64,000 nucleotides of DNA from Corynebacterium meridianum (GTDB lineage Bacteria > Actinomycetota > Actinomycetes > Mycobacteriales > Mycobacteriaceae). Every line of letters starts with the position of its first letter. Within the stretch, counting starts at the first letter, position 1. Shown here piece by piece: positions 10,135 through 19,927 of the stretch. The translations under genes and the position numbers were made by a program. The notes under the pieces were generated by a model. The model did not search any database. It saw nothing but the letters and a program-made list of their open reading frames with translations, and was not told the origin of the DNA. The stretch covers positions 124,001-188,000 of the forward strand of contig NZ_JAEIOS010000010.1 in NCBI RefSeq assembly GCF_016342265.1, read 5' to 3'.

Positions 10135-10791
10135 GTGAGTAACAGCACCTCTGGAAATTCCGGGAAGATACCGGCAAAGAATGACCGACTCGTCTGGATT
10201 GACCTCGAGATGACGGGCCTCGACCCGTCCGAGCACGTGATCGTCGAGGTCGCTGCGGTCATCACCGACGCCAACCTCAACATCCTCGGCGAGGGCGTGG
10301 ACCTGGTCATCCACGCCACGGAGGATGAACTGTCGCGCATGGACGGCTTCGTGACGGAGATGCACCGTTCCTCGGGCCTCACCGACGAGATCCGGGCCTC
10401 GAAGGTCTCTCTCACAGAGGCCGAGAAGGCGGTCCTGGAGCTGATCGCGGAACACTGCGATCCGGAGCACCCCGCACCCCTGGCGGGAAACTCGATCGCG
10501 ACGGACCGGGCCTTCATCAGGGCCCACATGCCGCTTCTCGACGCCGCACTGCACTACCGCATGGTCGACGTCTCATCCATCAAGGAGCTCGCCCGCCGCT
10601 GGTACCCGAGGGTCTATTTCCGGCAGCCCGACAAGGGGATGGCACACCGGGCGCTCGCCGACATCATCGAGTCGATCCGGGAGCTGGACTACTACCGGAG
10701 GGCGATCTTCGTCGACCACCCGGGGCCCGGAACGGAGGAAACACAGGCCGCGGCCGCCGAGTCAGAGCAGGCCTTCGCCCGATTTTTGTAA
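10135..10791 (+). CDS. orn: Oligoribonuclease Orn
   Basis: A 218-residue DEDDh exonuclease that degrades 2-5 nt RNA and pGpG. Visible catalytic residues: [11 protein letters not shown] (Asp, Glu), [11 protein letters not shown] (Asp), and the C-terminal [10 protein letters not shown] (His, Asp). The gene starts with GTG at 10135, three bases after the cmrA stop, so the two are one transcription unit. The first 18 residues are a polar extension absent from shorter Orn proteins, and the last 20 are an Ala/Glu-rich tail. tRNA-His follows. Confidence 0.95.
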   Translation: MSNSTSGNSGKIPAKNDRLVWIDLEMTGLDPSEHVIVEVAAVITDANLNILGEGVDLVIHATEDELSRMDGFVTEMHRSSGLTDEIRASKVSLTEAEKAVLELIAEHCDPEHPAPLAGNSIATDRAFIRAHMPLLDAALHYRMVDVSSIKELARRWYPRVYFRQPDKGMAHRALADIIESIRELDYYRRAIFVDHPGPGTEETQAAAAESEQAFARFL

Positions 10792-10859
10792 AGATCGCGT
10801 CCTGGGTTAAGATGTTCCTCGCTGCTCACACACGGGTCATACCGTTGGTGACAAGCGAT

Positions 10860-10933
10860 GGTGGCTGTAGTTCAGCTGGTAGAGCACCAGGTTGTGATCC
10901 TGGGTGTCGCGGGTTCGAGTCCCGTCAGCCACC
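10860..10933 (+). tRNA. tRNA-His (anticodon GTG)
   Basis: The acceptor GTGGCTG (10861-10867) pairs with CAGCCAC (10926-10932). The base before it, G at 10860, can serve as the histidine-specific G-1 opposite C at 10933. The anticodon stem CCAGG/CCTGG encloses TTGTGAT with anticodon GTG, and the T-arm contains GGGTTCGAGTCCC. CCA is not encoded. Confidence 0.95.
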
Positions 10934-10941
10934 CCCAAGTA

Positions 10942-10985
10942 GAAGAACTCCCCGTGGTCGATGACCCGGGGAGTTCTTCATTTTT
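10942..10985 (+). terminator. Rho-independent terminator after tRNA-His
   Basis: Arms GAAGAACTCCCCG (10942-10954) and CGGGGAGTTCTTC (10967-10979) are perfect complements, followed by ATTTTT. This closes the cmrA-orn-tRNA-His direction. Confidence 0.88.
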
Positions 10986-11103
10986 CCGTTCCTGCACCAA
11001 TTCGTAGACTCTCTGATCTACGCACAGGTGATACTCTCGGCTATTCGAGTGCCTGAACGGACAGGACCCCGATCCATCCGGGGTATTCTCCGGGATTGGA
11101 ATA

Positions 11104-12264
11104 GTGATGAGAATTGGGATCATCGGTGCCGGAATAGGAGGTCTAACCTCGGCGGTGGGCCTTCAGGCCAGCGGCCATGATGTCACGGTCTATGAACGTA
11201 GAACCGAGTCCGCTTCCAGCGGGACCGGACTGACCTTGTTCGCCAACTCACTGACCGCCCTGGATTCACTAGGAATCGGTGACCGGGTGCGGGCGATCAG
11301 TACCGCCGGTTGCCATAAGACATCGAGCATCCGAACGCCGGATGGACGCTGTCTCGTCTCGTTGGACACAGCTACGGCTCCCCCGCTTGCAGCGCTCCAC
11401 CGCGCGGAACTTCACCAACTGCTCACCAGGATGCTTCTACCCGGAACCGTGCGGAATGGAGTCAACGCCGAGGTCAACGGTGACGGTAGTTCCTCGCTCA
11501 CCATGGATTCGGGCCGGGAGACCTTCGACCTCGTCGTCGCCGCAGACGGTATTCAGAGCAACGCCAGGTTCCGGTGGCAGCTGGATCGCGGTCTACGCCA
11601 CGCCGGATACAGTGTGCTCCGTGGCGTGTCATTCCGGAAGAGTTCTGAAGTAAACCACCTCAGTGAAACGCTCGGCCGCGGAACCCGGTTCGGAATCATA
11701 CCGCTGACCGGTGACCGGACCTACTGGTACGCAACGGTCTCAGCAGGTATCACTGCTAGCGGAGATGATCCTCTCGAACACTTCAGGACCTGGCACGATC
11801 CCATTCCCGCGATTATCTCCGACATCAACCCCGACAAGGTGCTGCACCACGAGATTTACGATCTGACGGCTCTTCCCCTGACGTTCACGCGTGGGCGAGG
11901 TGTCCTACTGGGTGATGCGGGGCACGCCATGACACCCGACATGGGACAAGGTGCTGGACAGGCAATCGAGGATGCCGCAACCCTCACGGCTCTCCTTCAC
12001 CGGATCCCCGATCCCCCGGACCCACGTTTCTCCACCACTCTGGAGCAGGCCCTGCACCGCTACAACCAGATCCGGAGGCCCCGGGTTCGCCGCATGTGGA
12101 GACAATCGCGAACGGCCGGATTCATCAATCAGAGTTCCAATCCGCTGACTGTCCGCTTCCGCAACGCGGCATACTCCGTGGTGCCTTCGAGGCTTCTGCA
12201 GAAATCAATGGCCGGTCTCACTCAATGGGAGCTCCCGACTACGGGGTCGCCGGACAGGAATTAG
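11104..12264 (+). CDS. FAD-dependent aromatic-ring monooxygenase (UbiH/PHBH type)
   Basis: A 386-residue flavoprotein monooxygenase. The dinucleotide fold GIIGAGIGGLTSAVGLQ is at the N-terminus. The DG-type motif appears as LVVAADGIQSNAR near residue 150, and the FAD-ribityl GD motif as LLGDAGHAMTPDMGQGAGQAIEDA near 275. Enzymes of this fold hydroxylate or epoxidise aromatic or isoprenoid substrates with NAD(P)H and O2. The substrate is unknown. The start could be GTG at 11104 or ATG at 11107; no strong ribosome binding site decides. Its base composition is clearly less GC-rich than the flanking genes, it stands alone between tRNA-His and pncA, and a gene-poor stretch follows. Together these hint at acquisition by transfer. 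Confidence 0.85.
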   Translation: MMRIGIIGAGIGGLTSAVGLQASGHDVTVYERRTESASSGTGLTLFANSLTALDSLGIGDRVRAISTAGCHKTSSIRTPDGRCLVSLDTATAPPLAALHRAELHQLLTRMLLPGTVRNGVNAEVNGDGSSSLTMDSGRETFDLVVAADGIQSNARFRWQLDRGLRHAGYSVLRGVSFRKSSEVNHLSETLGRGTRFGIIPLTGDRTYWYATVSAGITASGDDPLEHFRTWHDPIPAIISDINPDKVLHHEIYDLTALPLTFTRGRGVLLGDAGHAMTPDMGQGAGQAIEDAATLTALLHRIPDPPDPRFSTTLEQALHRYNQIRRPRVRRMWRQSRTAGFINQSSNPLTVRFRNAAYSVVPSRLLQKSMAGLTQWELPTTGSPDRN

Positions 12265-12941
12265 CTGGGTCCAAGGTTGAATCTTCCGGCTCTCCAACAA
12301 TCGCCTGATCTCCACTGAGAGCGTGAGCGGGCACAATGACTCGGCACCGTCCCGGACGCATCCCGGGCGTAGTACCGGGACAAGTATCGGTTGGAGCAGT
12401 GGAAACCGCACCTCCGGGAAAACACACCGGCGATTCGCCGCCCCGGAATTCTCCGCCGCAGCCCAGATAGCGTGCTGTGTGGGCAGATGGCGGGAAGTGT
12501 TGATTGCCGGTCAGGTCTTGCCGCCGGCCGAGCGGGTTTTGTGGTGGCTGCGCAGTCCGCCGTAGCGTTTTCCGCAAACCCCCAGTTCTCATAGATCATT
12601 CCGGCAGAGACGTAGACAACGAGGTCTGCCGGCTCCTCAGATTGCCGGGCAGGATCATCTGCGCACGAGCCGGGAGAGTATCCCGCTGATGGAAGCGTTC
12701 CTCGATTTCGGCGGTCAATTGCCCGGTGGCGGGAAAACCCTTCCCACACTGAGATCGATCTTCACCTGAATTCTCTCGTTCACCGGTGGCCGGCTTCGTA
12801 GCAGTCTGATCACGGGGAGGATGACCGCAGATCAACCAGATCTCCGGACAGCAGGTGCACGGCCCCGAGATATACCGCGTTCCGGATCTGCGCGGGACCC
12901 GAGCTGATCCGGGACCGTCGTCGTCAGTCTGGGGTGATGCA
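12265..12941. other. 677-bp stretch without a supportable gene
   Basis: Short open frames exist on both strands but none has a ribosome binding site, a recognisable motif or a consistent codon pattern. The minus strand shows fragments that change frame every 50-80 codons, which could be the remains of a dead gene. I could not match them to any family. Confidence 0.5.
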
Positions 12942-13502
12942 CTAGACGATCTCGGCCCCGGCGTTCTTCATGTCGCTGAGTGCCTGGGCTTCGGTGTCGG
13001 GGTGCACTGGCGAGCAGAGGTCAGTGAGTACCCGCACGGAGAAGCCTTCCTTGAGTGCGTCGAGCACGGTTGCTCTGACGCAGTAATCGGTGGCGATCCC
13101 GGTGACGTCGAGGTCGGCGATTCCCCTGCCGTGGAGCCACTGAGCCATGGTGATGCTGTCGTCTGTGGCGGCGTGACCTTCGAAGCCGGAGTAGGCGGCG
13201 GTGTACTCGCCTTTCCGGAAGATCTGGTCCAGTTTGTCCTCGTCGATTGCGGGGTGGAAGCCGGCTCCCCCGGTTCCGACGACGCAGTGCACCGGCCAGG
13301 AGTCTATGTAGTCGGGGTTGTCGGAGAAGTGTTTGCCGGGGTCGATGTGCCAGTCCTGCGTTGCGATGATCGCGTCGTACCTGTTGTCGGGATCGTGTTG
13401 GAGGAGGGCAATCTGTTCAGCGACGATGTTCCCGCGCTCTGTTCCCAGCGCGCCCCCGGGGCAGAAATCGTTCTGGACGTCGACGATGACGAGTGCGCGC
13501 AT
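12942..13502 (-). CDS. pncA: Nicotinamidase/pyrazinamidase PncA
   Basis: A 186-residue isochorismatase-fold amidase converting nicotinamide to nicotinate in NAD salvage. It would also activate pyrazinamide. Catalytic triad: Asp in VDVQNDFCPGG, Lys in FRKGEYTAAYSGF, Cys in GIATDYCVRATVLDA. The metal site is Asp and His in TQDWHIDPGKHF plus the His of WPVHC. Length is normal and the start follows a run with AAAGTGAGA. pncB, the next enzyme of the same salvage route, is in this window at 50.4 kb but not linked. Confidence 0.95.
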   Translation of the reverse strand: MRALVIVDVQNDFCPGGALGTERGNIVAEQIALLQHDPDNRYDAIIATQDWHIDPGKHFSDNPDYIDSWPVHCVVGTGGAGFHPAIDEDKLDQIFRKGEYTAAYSGFEGHAATDDSITMAQWLHGRGIADLDVTGIATDYCVRATVLDALKEGFSVRVLTDLCSPVHPDTEAQALSDMKNAGAEIV

Positions 13503-13649
13503 GGTGTTGTCTCACTTTCGGGTGGACCTGGTTACCTTTGATTCCCAGTGTAGGTCGGTTGCACGTAGCTGCACCGGGGAGCGTTCGTCATCGTGTGGTC
13601 CTGCGCATCGAGGGGACCTTGCGGCTGAGCGTCCGGTTCGGGTTCGCCG

Positions 13650-14114
13650 TCAGATTCGTCGTGGGAGGTCGGCGGTGTGGACGGCTGCGATCATCGCGTC
13701 CCGGCCCTTGTTTTCGGTGGCATCTTCCGCACCGGAACGGGCGAGCGCCTGGTCGTGGGTGTCGCAGGTGAGCACACCGTTTCCGATGGGCGTTCCGGTG
13801 TCGAGAGCGATGCGGGTGAGGCCTGCGGTGACCGCATCGCAGACGTAGTCGAAGTGGGGTGTTCCACCGCGGATGACACAACCGAGAGCGCCGATGGCAT
13901 CAACCTCGGTGGCGAGCGCCTGGACGACGACGGGGATTTCCAGGGCCCCGACGACGACGTATGGGCGGGCTGTGGCTCCCGTTTCGGCGGCCGCAGCCAG
14001 TGCTTCTTCCTGGAGTCTGCCGGTGATGTCCTCGTTCCAACGGGAGGTCACGACGGCTACGGTGAGCCCGGCCCCATCCGGAATTCCGATTTCGGGCAGT
14101 CCTGCTCCACTCAT
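13650..14114 (-). CDS. ribH: 6,7-dimethyl-8-ribityllumazine synthase RibH
   Basis: A 154-residue lumazine synthase, the penultimate step of riboflavin synthesis. Recognisable family segments: [25 protein letters not shown], the substrate loop [25 protein letters not shown], and [17 protein letters not shown]. The frame is fully open and AGGAGATCAG precedes the start. It is the last gene of the leftward rib operon and lies 47 bases after the end of the broken ribBA. Its terminal helix is slightly short compared with relatives. Confidence 0.93.
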   Translation of the reverse strand: MSGAGLPEIGIPDGAGLTVAVVTSRWNEDITGRLQEEALAAAAETGATARPYVVVGALEIPVVVQALATEVDAIGALGCVIRGGTPHFDYVCDAVTAGLTRIALDTGTPIGNGVLTCDTHDQALARSGAEDATENKGRDAMIAAVHTADLPRRI

Positions 14115-14161
14115 CTGATCTCCTGTCCGGGTTATGTTGTGTGGTCGATTCGGTCGTCCAA

Positions 14162-15371
14162 CTAGGGCAGGTCATGCCCCATGCGGTCGCGTTTGACCGC
14201 ATGTAGCGCACGTTGTCGTCATTGACATCGACGGGCACCGGGATCCGGCGGGCGATCTGGAGTCCGTAGCCGCCGAGTCCGCTGCGTTTGTTGGGGTTGT
14301 TCGTCAGCAGAGCCATGGAACGGACTCCGAGATCACGCAGAATCTGGGCCCCGGTGCCGTATGCGCGGGCATCAGTGGGCAGTCCGAGCGCAAGGTTGGC
14401 GTCGACGGTGTCCGCTCCGGAGTCCTGGAGCTGGTAGGCCTCGAGTTTGTGCAACAGCCCGATACCTCGCCCTTCGTGTCCGCGCATGTAGAGCACGATG
14501 CCACGTCCGGTGCCCTGGATCATGCGCATCGCGGCGCGGAGTTGCTGGCCGCAGTCGCAGCGTCGGGAACCGAACACGTCTCCGGTGAGGCATTCGGAGT
14601 GGACCCGAACCAGGACGTCTTCTCCCCCGTTGTCGTCGATGCTTCCGGTGACCAGGGCGACGTGTTCGACTCCGTCGACGAGGCTGCGGTAGCCATGTGC
14701 GGTGAATTCCCCGAACTCGGTGGGCATCCGGGTTACGGCGACTTTCTCTACGAGGGTTTCACTGCGGCGTCGGTGTTCGATCAGCTGCTCTATGGAGATC
14801 AGGGCGAGATCGTGGCGATCACAGAATTCACGTAGTTCCGGGGTGCGCGCCATGCCGGTCGGGTCCTTTTCAGACACGACCTCACAGAGCACACCGGCTG
14901 GTCGCAGCCCGGCGAGGCGGGCAAGATCCACCGCAGCTTCGGTGTGTCCGGCGCGGATGAGTACTCCCCCTCCCCGTGCCCGGAGGGGAACGACGTGCCC
15001 CGGGCGGGTGAAGTCCGCCCGGGTCGCCGTGGGATCCGCCAGTCGTCGGATGGTGTGGGCGCGGTGGCGGCGGAGATCCCCGTGGTTCCGGTAGCGGCGT
15101 CCACGGTCACCGTGTAGGCGGTACCGCGGGCGTCTTCGTTGCTGGCAACCATGGGCGGCAACCCGAGGCGGTCGCAGTCCGCTCCCGTCAACGCGGCACA
15201 GACGTAGCCCGATGAATAGCGGACCATGAAAGCGAGGAGCTCCGGGGTCGCGAGGTCGGCGGCGCAGATGATGTCGCCTTCGTTCTCCCGGTCTTCATCG
15301 TCCACTACGACGACAGCTCTGCCTGCCCGGATCTCGGAGAGCGCGCGCTCGACGGTGTCTAATTCGGTCAC
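14162..15371 (-). pseudogene. ribBA: ribBA (DHBP synthase + GTP cyclohydrolase II) with two frameshifts
   Basis: The N-terminal RibB part reads normally from the GTG at 15371 ([51 protein letters not shown]). It then shifts: the expected [13 protein letters not shown] continues only in the next frame, as if one base were missing near 15072. The RibA part is then intact through [32 protein letters not shown] and [17 protein letters not shown]. Near 14196 a second missing base, in an A-run, moves the expected [10 protein letters not shown] ending out of frame; the in-register stop is at 14162-14164. Without correction the first product stops at 190 residues, still containing most of RibB. Either real decay or base-calling error in homopolymers; see findings. 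Confidence 0.8.
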
Positions 15372-15970
15372 AGTTCCCGCTCCCCGCGGCCGATCAGCTT
15401 CTCGACGTACTTGGCGAGGACGTCCACCTCCAGGTTGACCGTCGCCCCGGGGCCGAGTCTGCCGAGAATGGTACCCTCCAGAGTCGTGGGAATGAGGCTC
15501 ACCTCGAACCAGTCTCCGCCCACGGCGGACACGGTCAGCGATGTCCCGTCGACGGCGATGGAGCCTTTCTCCACCACGTAGCGGGAGATCCGCCCCGGCA
15601 GGGAGATACGGACGACCTCCCAGCGCTCACCGGGCGTCCGGCTGAGGATCTCGCCGGTGGCGTCGACGTGGCCCTGAACGATGTGCCCGCCGAGGCGCCC
15701 GGTGACGGCGAGCGCGCGCTCGAGGTTGACGGTATCCCCGGGCTTGAGTGCTCCGAGGGAGGAACGGCGGAGGGTCTCCGGCATGACGTCGGCGCTGAAT
15801 CCGTCGTCATTGAGTTGTGCGACGGTCAGGCATACCCCGTTGACCGCGATGGATTCTCCCTCGGCGGAGCCTCTGACGACGTCCGCGCACCTGACTGAAA
15901 TACAGATCACATCGCCATCCGGTGTGATGCCGGCGATGTGGCCTAGCTCCTCAATTATCCCTGTGAACAT
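15368..15970 (-). CDS. ribE: Riboflavin synthase, alpha subunit
   Basis: A 200-residue two-lobed lumazine-binding protein that dismutates two lumazines to riboflavin. Both internal repeats are visible: [26 protein letters not shown] and [15 protein letters not shown] in the first and second halves, and [15 protein letters not shown] in the second. The start at 15970 is the conserved MFTGI. The stop overlaps the ribBA start by four bases (GTGA). This gene is called ribC in some organisms. It is intact although the genes on both sides are frameshifted. Confidence 0.94.
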   Translation of the reverse strand: MFTGIIEELGHIAGITPDGDVICISVRCADVVRGSAEGESIAVNGVCLTVAQLNDDGFSADVMPETLRRSSLGALKPGDTVNLERALAVTGRLGGHIVQGHVDATGEILSRTPGERWEVVRISLPGRISRYVVEKGSIAVDGTSLTVSAVGGDWFEVSLIPTTLEGTILGRLGPGATVNLEVDVLAKYVEKLIGRGEREL

Positions 15971-15999
15971 GGTCCCCAGCGTAGCCGCGGCGCCGATGT

Positions 16000-17054
16000 T
16001 CAGCCGGCTGCTTTCCGTACGGCACGGATCAGGACGTCGTCTCCCAGACAATCGACCTGGGTCGTCCTGAAACGGGTGATGTCGGTGATGGTTGTCGAAC
16101 TACCGGTGTGGACGGCGGCGGTTCCGGCCCCGAGTACCGCCGGGGCGATGTAGGACTCGATGGCGTCGACGAGGTCCGCACAGAGAAAAGCGCCCGCCAG
16201 GCGCGGTCCTCCCTCGATGAGCACGTCCATGATTCCGAGTTCCGCGAGTTCGGCGACGACCTCGGTGAGATCTCTGGTGGACAGGTGGATGAATCCTTCT
16301 CCGCCCTCGCGGATCGCGGCGTCCCGGGGTACCTCACCACGCCTGACAACGACGCGCAGGGGCTGATTCCCGGGTGGTGGGGCGTCGACGCCACGGGCGG
16401 TCAGCCGGGGGTCATCGGCCAGGATGGTTCCGGTGCCGACGATGATCCCGTCCCGTCGCGAACGATCGACGTGGACCCGCTTCCGGGCCTCCGGACCGGT
16501 GATCCACTGCGATGTCCCGTCGGTCGCGGCCGCGCGGCCGTCGATGGTCGTGGCCGTCTTCAGCGTGATGTGGGGGCGCCCCGTGGCCTGAACGTGAAGC
16601 CACGGACGCAGCGCCGCGTTCGCCGTCGCTTCCGTGAGAAACTCGCGGGTGACGGTCATGCCCCGTGCCTCAAGCCAATCCGCACCGCCAGCGGCGACGG
16701 GGTTCGGGTCGGTGACCGCGAAAGTCAACATCGCCACGCCCGCCTGCACGAGGGCCCCCGTGCACGGAGGCGTCCGTCCCTGATGGTGGCACGGTTCGAG
16801 GGTGACGATGGCGTGTCCTCCCCGCGCTAGGTCGCCGGCTGCCGCGAGGGCCTGAGCTTCTGCGTGGGGGGCCACCTGCGGGGTCGGTGGCGGCGACGGA
16901 ACAGGGGGTTCCCCAGGCATCGAGGATCACACAGCCGACGGGTGGGTTGGGGCGGGTGGTACCCCCTGACCCGTTCAGCGGCGTCACCCGCGATCCTCAT
17001 GGACTTCTCCACGGAGATCGGATGTGTCGGCAGCAGGTCAGGAAATAGTGGCAC
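16000..17054 (-). pseudogene. ribD: ribD (pyrimidine deaminase/reductase) with two frameshifts near the 5' end
   Basis: The probable start is GTG at 17054, preceded by GGAAGG at 10 bases. The deaminase domain is split over three frames. MRIAGDAAERVRG is in the first, GTTRPNPPVGCVILDAWG through TDPAGGP in the second, and HAEAQALAAAGD with the zinc motif TLEPCHHQGRTPPC and the whole reductase domain (LKTATTIDGRAAATDG, DGIIVGTGTILADDPRLTAR, LIEGGPRLAGAF) in the third. The shifts fit one extra G in the G-run near 16967 and one extra C in the C-run near 16870. The reductase half could still be expressed alone from an internal start. First gene of the rib operon; no FMN riboswitch signature was seen upstream. 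Confidence 0.8.
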
Positions 17055-17195
17055 GATTGAACTACCTTCCTGCGGTTGTCCGGCACCGCACGCAACGGTT
17101 CTCGCTTTGCGGAGAAGGGAACGCTGGGCCTGCTGCCCCCCCCCCAACCTCTGTTCGGAAGCCTGGAGGACTGCCCCGGCTGACCCAATGCGACG

Positions 17196-17236
17196 GAAAA
17201 AGAAAACAGGCCGGAGATTTCATTCTCCGGCCTGTT
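17196..17236 (-). terminator. Rho-independent terminator after tRNA-Lys
   Basis: Arms AACAGGCCGGAGA (17205-17217) and TCTCCGGCCTGTT (17224-17236), six-base loop. Reading leftward the hairpin is followed by TTCTTTTTCC, a good T-tract. It separates tRNA-Lys from the rib operon. Confidence 0.88.
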
Positions 17237-17241
17237 CCAGG

Positions 17242-17317
<76 letters not shown>

Positions 17318-17666
17318 TTACCGATATCGAGCTTTCAGCTCCCTCGGCAACGAAGTGAAATATTACAAGTGGTCGGTATGATTGTAAAATCGCCTGCTCA
17401 TCAGCCAGTTCCGCCGATCCCGCCCGGCGGTCTACCCCGCTCGACCCGGGTGTGGGAGGGCCGCCTGTACGCAGGCCACGATTGGTGACGGTCGGTGAGG
17501 TCACGGCTCGTGAACAATCGGCACGAACGTTCCTACCCGACTGCACTACGGGAAGTAAGCTGGTAGCACCGTAACCCTGCGGACGCCGATGCCGATCTAA
17601 TTGATCGGCTCAGTCGCTCTGACCGAACCGACACGCACGCAGAGACGAAAACCAATATGGAGCACA

Positions 17667-18884
17667 ATGACCTTCGGACAGCACGCGTCAAAGACCGGGA
17701 TGTGGACGAGCAGCTTTCTGGCTGTTGTCGCCGTCACCGGACTTCTCGCCGGTTGCACGATTGACAGCGAGGGCGGAGTCACCAACGCTGCGGGAGTGTC
17801 CAGCGCGACGGATACGGCTACGACCGCGGCCGAGCCCCTGAAACCTGCGGTGAGCATCCGTGACGGTTCCACGGACGTTGATCCGAAAGTGAAGGTCACC
17901 GTCAAGGCACTCGAGGGAACCCTGGAGAAGGTCGTCATGACCAACCAGGACGGTTACGAGGTCGAGTCCACGCTCTCTGACGACGGCACGACCTGGGAGA
18001 CCGCCGAAGTTCTGGGTTACTACCGTACGTACACGATCACCGCTACAGGATCCAACGGGACGAAAAGCACGACCACCTTCAGTACCGCGCAACCGGCACA
18101 GACCGCATCGGTCGCGCTCGCTCCGCTGGAGGGCTCCACGGTCGGGATCGGACAAACCATCGCGTTCCGGTTCGGGCTCAACATCCCGGATCGGAAGGCC
18201 GCCGAGGAGGCCATCGAGATCACCACGGATCCGCCGGTGGACGGGGCTTTCTACTGGTTGAACAACCGTGAGGTGCGGTGGCGCCCGGAGGAGTTCTGGA
18301 CGCCGGGGACCGAGGTCGAGGTGAAGGCCGAAATCTACGGCAAAGAACTCGGCGGCGGAATATGGGGCGCGTCGGACAACGCCACGAGTTTCACCATCGG
18401 TGATTCGGTGATCTCGTACGCCGACGACAACACCAAACAGCTCAAGGTCACCCGGAACGGCGAGGTACTCAGGAGCATTCCGATCTCGATGGGATCGGCA
18501 CGCTTCCCCACTCCCAACGGCACGTACATCATCGGCGACCAGCACCCGACACTGGTCATGGACTCGTCGACGTACGGCACCCCTGTGGACGATCCGGACG
18601 GATACCGCACGAAGGTCCAGTTCGCGACCCAGATGAGCTACTCCGGAATCTACGTGCACGCGGCTCCGTGGTCCGTCTGGGCGCAGGGAAGCCAGAACAC
18701 GTCCCACGGGTGCCTCAATGTGTCCACGGACAACGCCCAGTGGTTCCAGAACACGGTCAAACGCGGCGATGTCGTCATCGTCAGCAACACGCAGGGCGGA
18801 CAACTGTCCGGCTGGGACGGCCTCGGGGACTGGAACATCCCCTGGGAGACCTGGAAAGCCGGAAACGCGGACGAGAACCAGTAG
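17667..18884 (+). CDS. Lipoprotein L,D-transpeptidase (YkuD domain, Ig-like N-terminal domains)
   Basis: A 405-residue exported enzyme. A signal peptide ends in the lipobox LLAGC, so the cysteine near residue 30 is the lipidation site. Two Ig-like domains follow (about 60-145 and 150-255), then the YkuD catalytic domain (about 255-385). The active-site block is H-A-A-P-W-S in [10 protein letters not shown] followed by SHGCLNV, with the nucleophilic Cys. Such enzymes make 3-3 cross-links in peptidoglycan, as LdtMt2 does. The ATG at 17667 has GGAG upstream and starts directly before the signal peptide, so it is preferred over an upstream in-frame codon. A strong terminator follows. Confidence 0.93.
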   Translation: MTFGQHASKTGMWTSSFLAVVAVTGLLAGCTIDSEGGVTNAAGVSSATDTATTAAEPLKPAVSIRDGSTDVDPKVKVTVKALEGTLEKVVMTNQDGYEVESTLSDDGTTWETAEVLGYYRTYTITATGSNGTKSTTTFSTAQPAQTASVALAPLEGSTVGIGQTIAFRFGLNIPDRKAAEEAIEITTDPPVDGAFYWLNNREVRWRPEEFWTPGTEVEVKAEIYGKELGGGIWGASDNATSFTIGDSVISYADDNTKQLKVTRNGEVLRSIPISMGSARFPTPNGTYIIGDQHPTLVMDSSTYGTPVDDPDGYRTKVQFATQMSYSGIYVHAAPWSVWAQGSQNTSHGCLNVSTDNAQWFQNTVKRGDVVIVSNTQGGQLSGWDGLGDWNIPWETWKAGNADENQ

Positions 18885-18895
18885 CCGCCATAAAG

Positions 18896-18940
18896 AAACA
18901 TCAGGCCCGCCCCGGTTTACCGGGCGGGCCTGATGTTTTA
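18896..18940 (+). terminator. Bidirectional terminator after the L,D-transpeptidase gene
   Basis: AAACATCAGGCCCGCC and GGCGGGCCTGATGTTT form a long stem around CGGTTTACCG with one bulged C, followed by TATATCTTG. It serves the transpeptidase gene and possibly the converging DUF3618 gene. Confidence 0.85.
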
Positions 18941-18961
18941 TATCTTGTCCAGATGTGGCGT

Positions 18962-19243
18962 CTACGAGAGACGCTCGGAGAGCATGCGCTGCAGCTCCTT
19001 GAGGTCGTTGCTCTTCTTGCGGGAGCGGTAGACCCCGAAAGCAACGGCCAGTACGACGGCACCGGCGACGCCGGCGAGGATCTTCTGCACCTTCGGATCG
19101 TTCAGCTTGTCGGTGGCGGAACGCTTCGCGTCGTCCACGATGTTCTCCGGACGGCTGCGCTCTGCGAGCTGGTCCAGGGTGGAGGCGAACTGTCGGCGGG
19201 TACGGTCCAGCTCGCGCTGGATGTCTTCGATGTCACGTGCCAC
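18962..19243 (-). CDS. DUF3618 small membrane protein
   Basis: 93 residues: a charged helical N-terminus (RDIEDIQRELDRTRRQFASTLDQLAER) characteristic of DUF3618, one transmembrane helix (ILAGVAGAVVLAVAFGVY) and a basic/charged C-terminus. Function is unknown; related small proteins stabilise envelope complexes by coiled-coil contacts, but this is inference. It sits head-to-head with bcp in a gene order I recall from other corynebacteria. Confidence 0.85.
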   Translation of the reverse strand: MARDIEDIQRELDRTRRQFASTLDQLAERSRPENIVDDAKRSATDKLNDPKVQKILAGVAGAVVLAVAFGVYRSRKKSNDLKELQRMLSERLS

Positions 19244-19413
19244 GGATGAACTCCCGGGTTAAATGGTGGTGGTCAGTCTTACGATGCCTCCAACGGTAGT
19301 TCATGGGAGGGGTGCCGCGCACCTGGGCCATGGTCACGCAAGGGGAGGTGGGGTTGTCAGCGAGGCAGAATCCGGTCTTAACTCCGGAATCAGTGCCGGG
19401 TAAGGTGTTTTTC

Positions 19414-19914
19414 ATGCCTTCGCCTTCGTCGCCCTCCACGAGCACCCCATCGACTTCCCGACGGCTGGAACCCGGCGATCCAGCACCGCGGCTGGCCCTT
19501 CCGGATCACACCGGGAAGACGGTTTCGCTGGAGGACTTCCCAGGACAACGGGTGCTGATCTACTTCTATCCGAAGGCCGGTACCCCTGGATGCACGAAGG
19601 AGGCGTGCGACTTCCGCGACAACCTGTCGGCTTTCTCGGAACTCGGCATCACGGTCCTCGGGGTCTCCCCCGACTCGCCCGACGCTCTCGCCACGTTCCG
19701 CGAGGATGAGGGCCTGACGTTCCCGCTGCTGTCCGACGAGTCGAAGGAGACGATGGCGGCGTGGGGCGCGTGGGGGGAAAAGAAGAACTACGGTCGCATC
19801 GTGCAGGGTGTCATCCGCTCCACGATCATCATCGGCGCTGACGGCAGGGTGGAATCCGCTCAGTACAACGTTCGCGCCACAGGTCACGTCGCCCGGGTTC
19901 TCAGGACCCTGTGA
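19414..19914 (+). CDS. bcp: Thiol peroxidase Bcp (peroxiredoxin Q)
   Basis: 166 residues with a thioredoxin-like fold. The peroxidatic cysteine is in KAGTPGCTKEACDFRD; the second Cys five residues on is the resolving cysteine of atypical 2-Cys Bcp proteins. Other family points: GDPAPRLALPDHTGK, LIYFYP, GVSPDSPDALATF, GVIRSTIIIGADG. It reduces organic and hydrogen peroxides with thioredoxin. The ATG at 19414 is chosen as the first codon before a short Ser/Thr/Pro-rich extension; GTAAGGTG precedes it. The fasR-like gene begins 13 bases after the stop, so co-transcription is likely. Confidence 0.93.
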   Translation: MPSPSSPSTSTPSTSRRLEPGDPAPRLALPDHTGKTVSLEDFPGQRVLIYFYPKAGTPGCTKEACDFRDNLSAFSELGITVLGVSPDSPDALATFREDEGLTFPLLSDESKETMAAWGAWGEKKNYGRIVQGVIRSTIIIGADGRVESAQYNVRATGHVARVLRTL

Positions 19915-19927
19915 TCGGACTACACCG

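Noticed and set aside
12265..12941. Transposase remnant between the FAD monooxygenase and pncA
   Set aside because: The minus-strand fragments change frame often but do not resemble any transposase motif, and no terminal inverted repeats or target duplications were seen.
17055..17195. FMN riboswitch upstream of ribD
   Set aside because: The conserved core (CCACCGGCGGT-like and matching elements) was looked for on the minus strand and not found.
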